Shown piece by piece: positions 54,941 through 64,000 of a DNA stretch of 64,000 nt. The notes under the pieces were generated by a model. That model did no database searches and was not told the origin of the DNA. It saw only the letters and a list, made by a program, of their open reading frames with translations. The stretch is from Synchiropus splendidus (lineage: Eukaryota; Chordata; Actinopteri; Syngnathiformes; Callionymidae). A program made the translations under genes and the position numbers. The stretch lies in NCBI RefSeq assembly GCF_027744825.2, contig NC_071336.1, forward strand, positions 14,163,501 to 14,227,500, written 5' to 3'. The number at the start of each line of letters is the position of its first letter. Within the stretch, counting starts at the first letter, position 1.

Positions 54941-56659
54941 TACATTTACAGTACTGTGCAGTGTTGCCGATGTTTCCATCCATCTGAGATGCTTCATGTT
55001 CAGACACTTCATCCTCTCACAGTAGCTGCCACATCGACGTGGTTTGGAATCAAAATAAATCCTTTGTTTACATGAACCTTCTGTAAATACCTCATTATTT
55101 GCAGATTTTCCAGCCACCTACGCCACTTCAGTACACAGCGCACCAGTGTTTGGTGCCTCCAGAGATGTATGTCATGGTAGTACATGGATCCTGTGTTGAA
55201 TTTTTGTTGTCCTGTGTTGAATGTTGATGTGACACAGCGTACTTTAAAAAGTTTATTCAAGTCCCTCCACTGGATCTTTACTTTTAGTTTGCATAACTCA
55301 CCTGTCACAGTTGACAGGTCTAGAAATTATGAAATAGTCAACTTGTACAGAAAATAACATCAAGCTATTTTCCAACATTCCTGACAGACATACATACATA
55401 CATGAGCTGGTGGCGCCTAAACAGGAGGTCAGCTGGTTGCTTGATGGTGAGGGTGGAGGCATGCTGGGACCGGCACAATGCTGTGATTCTGGACTTTTTA
55501 AATCATTTAAAAGAAAAAATGCATATTGGATTTAGAGAACATGTTCTCCTCATTAACTGCATTAAGTCCCATTTTGTTCATGAATCCTCAGCAGGAGAAT
55601 GAGGCAGGCGCATGAGGGTCAAAAGCAAGAGAAATGCAAGACATCTGATGAGAGGAAACATGATTCCTGTGGGTTTCAGATTTACGAAGTTTCATGGTGG
55701 TAAGCTAAATTCCCCTGATGCCAATACAACCCTACTTAACCCTGAACATGACCAAAATGACGGAGGAACAAAACTGGAGGCAGGGATTGATTTCGCGTTT
55801 GCAAATTGCACATAAGAATTCCAGTCATTTTATTTATGCCAAGTAAACAATCCCCTTGGGGAAATGCTGACTGGCCATTTTAAAAGCTAGAGGAGCAGTC
55901 TCTGTGTGGTTTATGATTTTTGCTTTATGAGGAGCAATTGTGTCAACTTTCCATTCACATAACTAACAGCACAACAGCAAGCAAACATAACACATATGTG
56001 ACCTTGGGCTGAGACAGAATATAGGAGGATGGTGGAGGATGGAAACAGTTCTGTTCAGTTCTGCTTTTGAAATGATGATGAATCCACTTCTTTAAAGTGG
56101 AGCTACTTGTCACATGTAGTCGGCCTCCGAAGCTCTGTGGTTTGTGACTGTTAACAAAACAAAGTGGTTGAGAAGACTCCTGGCCTGAGATTGATATTTC
56201 AAACGGTAAACTATTTGTCACACCTTTGCATCACTTGCAAGCCACGATGCTTCTTTTGGCTGCTGAAGGAAGATTCATGAAGTTTTAACTGATCTTAAAT
56301 TAACTCCTATAATATACTGTAAAAAAATGTCAAGGCAATAGACGTCCATGCGATTTTTAGTCAGGCTAGTAAAACAAAACACTCCAATTTTACATAGTAA
56401 TTCATCGTAGCCCTCTCTAACTCACAATTTTAGATTACTGCTAAACGTTCTCACAAAGAATCCACTTCAACTGATTCATGTAGCAAAGCTGCTTATGGCA
56501 GGAGGTGACCCAGCAAGCAATTTACAGTACAGACCGAAGTGCAGCCAAGCATGGGGATAAACTCCAAACGGTCAGGATCCAGGTTCAGGCCAAGAGTTGG
56601 AATCACAATGTCATCGAGTCTGTGACCTTCTTACTGTGAGCCTGCAGCGCCAGCGGATA
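54941..56659. other. Gene-free stretch
   Basis: No coding exon, RNA gene or repeat family recognised. Confidence 0.35.
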
Positions 56660-56689
56660 CACTGTCATGACATAGCATCCGTTAGCATC

Positions 56690-57260
56690 TCATGACTGTT
56701 TCAAAAACTAATCTGAACTGATCTGTTTTCACTTATTCAACTACCTCAACTTCCCTGGTCCTCTTCCTCTCTCTTTTTCACACACTTGTATTCTATCTAG
56801 CTTCTACTAAGATTCATTCCTCTTCTCCCCACCTCGTACCTCCATATCAGCTTCTCCTTCAAGTCACATTTACTCTCACTACAGATCACCATATTGTCAA
56901 CAAACATCATAGTCAATGGACTTGAATCCCTCCTTCACTCTTCCAGCACGCCTCACCAGTGTCTCACTGTCCTCATACATATCCTCCGCAACCCTCACAT
57001 ACTTCTGTGATGCTCCTGACTTCCTCGTACACCGCCACACTCTGTCATGAGCTCTCTCTTACTCTTTCTGACCATCTCAGAACATCTCTCAACGGATCTG
57101 AGGCGCTCTTTCTCAAATGAAGCCACACTGTTACTCACTGATGCTGACGTTGTGACTAAGCCTGGACTCAACCACACTTTCCCACACCTTCATGGTGTGA
57201 CACATTAACCTCATCCCTCTGTAGTTGCTGCAGTTTTGAGAATCCCCTTTGTTCTTAAAA
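56690..57260 (-). mobile_element. Degraded RTE-type LINE, reverse transcriptase core
   Basis: On the minus strand, 56,887-56,904 codes F-V-D-N-M-V, a decayed F-A-D-D-M-V catalytic box. The flanking text (for example CTGTAGTTGCTGCAGTTTTG and CCTCACATACTTCTGTG on the plus strand) follows the RT part of fish RTE elements. Many frame breaks; inactive. Confidence 0.6.
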
Positions 57261-58055
57261 CTCATCCCCAGATTTGCCTCAAATGTCAGTAATTTTTTTT
57301 TTCAAGTTCTACCAACTGAAATGACCGTCTTAGTCCAAAGAATGCAAATGTGATGCCATTGATAATAAAAAAGAATTTGCCCCTTCGCATTGATTCACAG
57401 TGATCAAAGCAGCACAGCCCATCATCAATATCTCAAGGTTCAAATTCCCAGCATGCTATTTGATCAAATGTGTGTTCTGTCAGCATCTCTCTCATACTGA
57501 CAGGGTGCAGGTCAACTACAAGATTACACCTCTCCTCGAACCGTGTGATTACAAGCTCTGTGTGCGAGTGCCTCTGCCTGTGATGCTGAAATGATAATGA
57601 CTGCAGATGATAGGTTTCTCCTACAATCCACTGACCTATTCCAGGAACAGAAGCCCACACAGACTCGTGAAGTAATGTTCGATGAACTTACTGGAAAGAA
57701 AGGGGGTAGAAATAAGGTGGAGACTGAACGGGACGCGGGTTTGCATTTTAGCATTCTAACCACAGGTACAACTTCCCTCAGTCAATGTGTCCTCTATGTG
57801 CTCATCTTCATCCATAAATGTGCGCACAATTTTAGCTGAGCTGGAAGTGCAATGTATGTTTTATTCAGGCACGTGCAGACATTTTGGGGGGCTGGTGCTC
57901 AAACCTGAAAAAAGGTTGTTGTGTTGATTTGGTTCATGTGCTTTTACAAACAACGTAAAATGTTACAATGCTAAACAGAAACGCAATTGAAGCGATGAAA
58001 TAATAAACTTTAATGTGTCTATTGTGACATAACAGTAATGGTGCATCACTTTAAA

Positions 58056-58801
58056 GGCTGTGTCCCTTTTCTCACCCTAACACTAGCACTTAACAGTAGC
58101 ATTAGGTTTTGAGAGCCCTCCTCTATGAAGTGCCATCCAACGATGAAGTGAAGTGAATTGACGTCCCTAAGAACTGGGACACTTCACACTTCATGACGTC
58201 ACGCGTAAAGACAACGTGTCATTGGCTGCCGTGCTGTGTTTTGTTTACTGCATATCGAGTTCTGGAGACACTTTGGAAATGCCTGCTCAAACGTTTTTGC
58301 TCCCTCTTACATCTGCGCTGATAAACTTGGTTTGGTGAACCAACGGAGAAGAAATGAGCAGCCGTAGCAGGCTTTGCCCCTATGTTACAATGTTAACATT
58401 AGCCTGGATGCTCGCCGACTGTTGTTAAGAAGAAATAAAAACATACTGTTGCACATACATGTTGTATTGTTCATGTTGCCGGACACGGTAGACCGTTTGG
58501 GTCGCTAACGTGTGATACCAGAGAAAGTAAACAAATGGAAGAGTAGTTCTCATTACAAACATGTCCCTGTTGTCCTATCAAACATTGTTTTTTAATAAAA
58601 CACCTTGGTATCCTGGAAATCTATCCAGACTCCATATTCCCACTTGGTCAGCTCCGCAGCCCCCTCGGTTTGAAGGGATCATTTCAAGTGGTGAACGGTG
58701 AGTGCGGGAGAATATTGGGACAAACTACACTTATACGTGAACGAGCAAAACCCAGTGTTAGGGTCAAAAAAGAGTGTTAGGATGAGAAATGGGACACAGC
58801 C
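58056..58801. mobile_element. TIR-bounded non-autonomous DNA transposon
   Basis: Left end GCTGTGTCCCTTTTCTCACC and right end GGATGAGAAATGGGACACAGC are inverted repeats of 28 bp with few differences (continuing CTAACACT / AGTGTTAG). The ~745-bp interior has no transposase. Superfamily uncertain, since target duplications are not clear. Confidence 0.65.
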
Positions 58802-59040
58802 ATACGTTCAATTTTTCAGTGGCATAGACATCAGAGCAGTTTCAGCCTCAGTCTGTTATGAATTTTACCAAGCGCTAATTGGAAATGTCAAACTAAATAA
58901 CAAGGCTACGGTGAATATACTCGACAATCCAAAAAGATTCAAACAAAACATATCAAGGCTGATGGGGAGCAAACAAACACTGTGTGGATGAGGCGGGTCA
59001 CTGGACTGTGAGGAGGAGTGCGCAGGCTGAAGAACACAAA

Positions 59041-59579
59041 TACAGTGGTACCTTGGTTTTCGAACGTCTTGGACTTCGAACAGAGTTTGAACAAAAATTC
59101 TGAGATATTTTTTGCTTCGGATTTCAAACAAAAATCCAGAACTCGAACGCCCCCGAAAAAGATGGAAAAAACATAACAAAATAATGCGTGGACGGATCAG
59201 CTGACCCACGACGTGCTTTGTTATTGTGTATAACGCAGCCTCTGTATGGCTGTAGCGCGCTTAGTACTTGGTTTATGACTTTGTCACAGCCAAACTGCAC
59301 AAAAGCGCACATTCAGAGCTGGACACGCACCGGGCACCTCTTCACATGCAACCCCTCCCACATGCAGCGGCCACACACATAGACGAACAGTGCACCTGCA
59401 GCAGACACTCTACATTCACTCCTACAAAAGACTATTTTAAGGCTTGGAATGCATTATTTCTTTTTGCATTCATTGTAATGGGAAAAATCGATTCAGATTT
59501 TGAACAAACCGCTTCTCGAACGGCCGTCTGGAACGGATTGTGGTCGAGAACCGGTCGAGAACCGAACTGACCTGTTACC
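59041..59579. mobile_element. Mariner-like MITE ('ACAGTGGTACCTTGGTTTTC')
   Basis: Starts TACAGTGGTACCTTGGTTTT with TTCGAAC repeats (CGAACGTCTTGG, CGAACAGAG). The far end carries CGAGAACC repeats, a worn inverse of the start. This end pattern is familiar from fish mariner-type MITEs. No transposase. Confidence 0.5.
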
Positions 59580-59599
59580 AAAATACATTTATTGGAATT

Positions 59600-61925
59600 G
59601 ATGACACATGTATTTATTTTAAAGAATTAAAGAATGAAGAATGTTCCAGAAGGGACAACTTTATCATTCAGTTCCTGGTTTCATGACTAAGACAACTAGT
59701 TGTTTTTTTGACTGCAGCTTTCAATAGCAATTGTATTGATTCTGACTTTGCTGATCTAGCATATGTGTACTATTGCAATACTTCAATATCGCAGCAAAAA
59801 AGTGGTGAGTTTGACTCCATCTTGAGGCATTTCCTGGATTGGACACTTGGGAGGATTGAGTCCTTTCTGCGTGGAGTAAGTGTGTTCTGGCTGTGATTAC
59901 TTGAGTATCCGCCAGACACTCTGGCTTCCTCCCACAGTCCAAAAAGCTCTGGAGATTAATGGATATCTCTTACTGGTCGTGTTTTCATAAAATGCTCCTC
60001 CTCGTCTCGCCCCAGGTAGCTGGGATGGTCTCTCACTATATTAGACATTATGTGGAATATGTGGATGAATTTGGTTGTATTATCAGTTGTAATGCCTTCT
60101 AATATAAAGCCCAGTATTGCGGGAATATTTATGCTCCAATGTCAGGTATCAGATCAAAGCATTATTCAGATTTAAACATTGACTGGTAAAAAAAGATCTG
60201 ATGGAAACACTGAACATGAGCGTGCATTTGTTGGCTAGCAAAGTACCTCAGTAGATCTGACTAACTTGGTTATTTTTAGAAGGAATCCCATCCAAGACTC
60301 ATTCATTGTTCCTCAGAAACCTTCAACGCGTACATGTTGAGAGATCGGCAGCGCACTCACAAAAAAACGCATCCTCCCTCTGGGGCCAAATTGTCAGAGC
60401 CGTGCAAACACACTGGGTCCTCAGTGTGCTGCGGTTGCTTTTCAAACTTAGCTGGTCAGCACTTGGTTGTATCTGAGAGATGTTTTCAGTTGGATTCCTG
60501 GCAGTGATTTTTTTTCTTTTCTCACTGGTTGATTTCCCATTTTTCTTATTTCCACTAACAACCATTATCATACTCTTGATTCAGCTTTTCTGCAAAGTAT
60601 TTTAGTTCAAATCAGATATGGCTCACATATGCGGGGTGCTGGAGCCCACGTGTACGTGCAAAAGACAAAGGAAAAACAAGAAATAGTTTGTAAATAGAGA
60701 AGAATGAAGACACTTTTTTGTCTGTTGGCAGAAGTGCCTTTATTAAATAATACATTTTGATAAGGATTAAGAGCAGTAGCAAGCAAATGATAATCACAAA
60801 ATAACCATCAATATTCTATTGTCATAAACGCACACCAAAAAAAGTGTCTTGGTCTTTGTTGGGTGTTGTTTTAGTATTGGACGGTTTTGTGGCACTAATA
60901 TCTTTTAGAAAATCTTTCAATCCCTTTAAACTATTCTGTCCTCCTCTGCCGCTTTCATTCTGTCATCATAACGGTGCTAGTCTCGACTAAGCAGTTTTGC
61001 AGGCATCTTGTGCGTCTGCTTGTGCACGCGTGCGTCCGTGTTAGCCCTCCAAGCCTCCAGAAGGTGATGACAAGGTCTTAAAAAAGCCCGTTCCAACCAG
61101 CATTTCTCTCTTTTCACTTTTATTGCCCCTTTTCATTCATCTTTTTCATCCTACCGTCTTCAGCTTGATGAAATGAATCTGTTTGACTGGCTTTTTTTTT
61201 TTTTTTGACCATAGTGAAGCTGGTGGTACTTTCTTTTGAGAAGTGTACAGTTTTTTTTTTGACATTGAATTTTGAAGCTTTGTCAGTGACGACACAAAGA
61301 CACTATGAAGGTCCTGTATTCACAGCGTCACCCCGACTCGACATCTGTGCTCTGACAACTAGCTCCAATGTTTGATCTGTGTGCTTCAAAAACAGGCCCC
61401 TCATATTATATGAGTGGCGTCCAATAAATGGATCATAATTTATCAGTGGACCACAGCAATGCAAGAAAAAAAACACACTTATAGCAGATGTCTTGATATG
61501 TACACTGCAGCATTGACCTCTGAAGATGACAACCACTGTGCATCCTCTCTCACGTCAGAGGACATTATTATTAACAAACAATTACTGTACACGCAGGCAT
61601 CTACATGCCAACCATAACTCCATCTGTTCCATCCCCTCTCTATCTTTCAGGGATTCCAGGGGGCTGTTAAGTGATAAATTGAAATGATGGATGTAACAAG
61701 AGAGAAGAGTGAGCTGTGTGGAAGAGCTACAGATTCTTGGAAGCAATTATTATTCCATCAAGAGCGGTCAGTCCTTGACTGCACTGGCAAGTTTTCAGGT
61801 TTAACACTCACTCACCAGTTTTGGATGAAACAGATGAAAAGAAAAAGATCAGATACATTTATAAAAATGAGCAAATATTGAATACACCATGGTTATTTAA
61901 AACAAATAAATAGTAGCAAGATCTT
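59600..61925. other. Gene-free stretch
   Basis: No exon or RNA gene recognised; several T-runs (61,190, 61,250). Confidence 0.35.
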
Positions 61926-62232
61926 CTTTGTTTCTTCTTCTTCTTTCGGCTTCTCCCTTCAGGGGTGGCCACAGTGACTTCCTCCATCTCACCCTGTCCT
62001 CTGCTTCCTCTTCTCTCAAACCTACAAACCTCATGTCCTCCTTCACCACCTCCATCAATCTCCTCTTTAGTCTTCCTCTCCACCTTCTGCCTGGCAGTTC
62101 CAACCTCAACATCTTCCTACCAATGTACTGGCTATCTCTCCTCTGTACATGTCCAAACCATCTCTGACTTTGTCTCCTAAACACCTGACATGTGCTGTCC
62201 CTCTGATATACTGCTTCCTGATCCTATCCATC
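61926..62232 (-). mobile_element. RTE-type LINE, 5'-truncated, ORF2 C-terminus
   Basis: The minus-strand frame 61,897-62,184 reads R-W-F-G-H-V-Q-R-R-D-S-Q-Y-I-G-R-K-M-L followed by L-P-G-R-R-W-R-G-R, V-V-K-E-D-M and E-D-R-V-R-W-R. This is the conserved C-terminal tail of ORF2 in fish RTE-like elements. The 3' end at about 61,926 borders a TTC-rich simple repeat, as usual for this family. Independent of the RT fragment at 56.7-57.3 kb, because the order is wrong for one element. Confidence 0.75.
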
Positions 62233-62239
62233 CATCAAA

Positions 62240-64000
62240 AAAAAACTAAAATAAAAAAAGAAAGAAGAGAACTTCTGCTGAATAAGGTTAACACAGCCCT
62301 CTGAAGGTTTATGAAAGTAAACCAGGTGCAATGGTTCCACGGTTCTGTAACACCACATTTCTACCCTTACATAATGTGCTCATATGTATAGTGTAATAGA
62401 AGATTTGTTGTCATAAACATAAAATGAAATACAATAAAACAGACAAATGTTTTCTATGTGCACAGATACAAGTCATAAACATGTGCTCTTGGGTCTGCAC
62501 TTGTGAAATACACCTTTCTTGCTGTTGAGACTGTTGCCCCGCGACCAGGACTCAGGTAAGTTGTTTGATTTTATTTTTATTTTATTTCCAGTAATAATAT
62601 TGTTCATGTGCTAGGGGAAGAAAGGCGGCATCGTTTTCATCCTTTTTTTTTATCAAAGCCAAGACATGATTTATGGCATCATATGAAAAAATGTTTAAAA
62701 GGCTTTCAGGCTCCTGAGTTTGAACAGTATTTAGAATATTTACAACAAATGAAAATGAAGCAGACGTGCGGGTGAAATCGCCAGAGAGCGATAGAGAGAG
62801 ACAGACTTGAGATTAAACAGATGTATGGAGAACATGGACTATGATGTGATAACTACATGAATCTAATGAAATCAAGTTCTCTCAGATTTAAATACAGCCG
62901 ACAGACTCTGGCGTAGTCTGTTCAACATCAACCACTTTGCTTTGACCACTGTTCCACATTTAGTCGCGTGTGGCATCAGTAGACAGTTTGGCGAGTTGTG
63001 CAGCGGCGGGCCAAGGCCAACAGCTGGGGTCGCAGCAAGGACACATTTTTAAAGGCTCAACACGAAACAGGCATTCGATTATCAGCCAGTATGTCAGTTT
63101 TGTTGAGAAATGTGCTCAACATTCATTCACTTTGAGCGCCTCCACAAACATTGACATTAAAAGAAACCCGGACCTCGGTGATTTGGCTCCAAGATAAAGA
63201 AAGGAGGAACAAGGAAAGAGCCGACCGATGAAAAACAGGTGAGCAGATGAAATGGAGTAAAGGGAACGAAAGCTGAAATTAGCAGTTACAGTGAATAGAG
63301 GAAAGAAGAAAAGACGTGATCAAAGACATATATGATTTGAAACATTAGCAAGTGTCCGTCAGTAAGTCCTGTGTGTTGTGAATCAGCAAGTCACTATTTT
63401 AACATTGAAGTGAAATGCACTGCTGTTTCTCTAGAATTGTGTTCACTTTGAATAAAGTCTAACCTGCCTGAGTGGACCACACAAGTCACAGAGTTTTACT
63501 GATCCCTAACTCCATTCCTAACCAAGTCAGCAATTATTATGGAAAAATAATACTCAATAAAGTAGATTACAATTGAGGAGTGGGCATTGCTTGTAATACA
63601 AGTCAATAAACCTTCTTCCATAAGCGAAATCTCTCTCTGAAGTTTTATTTATACGCGGAGAGCATTACCTGATCCAGAACTGAGTGTGTGTGAGTTGGTT
63701 TTCTGCAACATTTTTTCAACATTTGCAGAGCATTTTCATTCTCATCAAGACCATCTCAGTACTTGTACAGTAGCACAGTAGTTGAACAAGCTGCTCGGTG
63801 CAAACATGTAATGCTTAGCCATGACCTCCATTACAGTCAGTCAAAATAAATAACATTTGAAAATAGAATTCACAAGGACTCTTCTGACTATTCAGAAAAA
63901 AAATGAGGAAATTGTAAAGGCACCAGACAATTACATTTTGGTGTTCATTCATTTGTTTGTAAACTGCAAAATTCGAGGAAGTATTATAAAAGTGTCCAGT
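62240..64000. other. Gene-free right end of window
   Basis: No exon supported. A good donor-like CTCAG|GTAAGTTG at about 62,550-62,563 has no recognisable coding sequence before it. Confidence 0.35.

Noticed and set aside
57430..57450. GGTTCAAATTCCC resembling a tRNA B box (also GGTTCGACCC near 41,570)
   Set aside because: No A box or acceptor stem at the right distance.
56690..62232. A single RTE element spanning 56.7 and 62.2 kb
   Set aside because: On the minus strand the RT core should lie at higher coordinates than the C-terminus; the order is the reverse, so these are two insertions.

Overview
This window looks like nuclear DNA of a teleost fish. It has vertebrate intron-exon structure (GT..AG introns, some under 100 bp), AT-rich intergenic DNA, and typical fish repeats: Tc1/mariner pieces, RTE-type LINE pieces, a hAT-like MITE and TA/GT microsatellites. 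There are no operons or bacterial signals.

Layout. (1) 1-22,600: a tandem array of ten intronless-CDS seven-transmembrane receptor genes, all on the minus strand, here called R1-R10. R1 runs off the left edge. R1-R6 form subfamily A, R7-R9 subfamily B, and R10 is a divergent subfamily C. Each has the whole coding sequence in one exon, a 3' splice site 4-15 bp before the ATG, and an upstream non-coding exon whose donor is recognisable in every copy. An octamer ATGCAAAT (one copy has a single mismatch) lies 83-149 bp upstream of that donor in all ten. Relics of further copies lie between the genes: a 3' end without a gene at about 7.0-7.25 kb, and a promoter/5' exon without a gene at about 13.8-14.3 kb. 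(2) 22.6-26.7 kb: no gene recognised; one hAT-like MITE. (3) 26.7-33.3 kb, plus strand: the 3' exons and 3' UTR of cyp26b1, a retinoic-acid hydroxylase of the CYP26 family. Its first two exons (N-terminal anchor and substrate-recognition region) are not found here. They may lie left of the array, which would make the receptors nested antisense genes in a cyp26b1 intron, or they may be lost. (4) 33.3-64 kb: about 31 kb with no convincing protein-coding gene. It holds microsatellites, a palindromic minisatellite, a foldback repeat, a chain of hairpins, TIR-bounded DNA elements and degraded RTE LINE pieces.

How it fits together. The receptors belong to rhodopsin-like class A in topology and in the ERY and PxxY boxes, but several usual class A hallmark residues are replaced. 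They differ mainly in the outer parts while the intracellular loop 2 region is almost identical, which is the pattern of a chemoreceptor-like family kept uniform by gene conversion; no ligand can be read from the sequence. The shared octamer suggests common control by POU-domain factors. cyp26b1 is functionally unrelated (local clearance of retinoic acid in embryos); the gene-poor DNA downstream of it is a plausible regulatory territory. Identifications rest on reading and remembered family patterns, without database searches.
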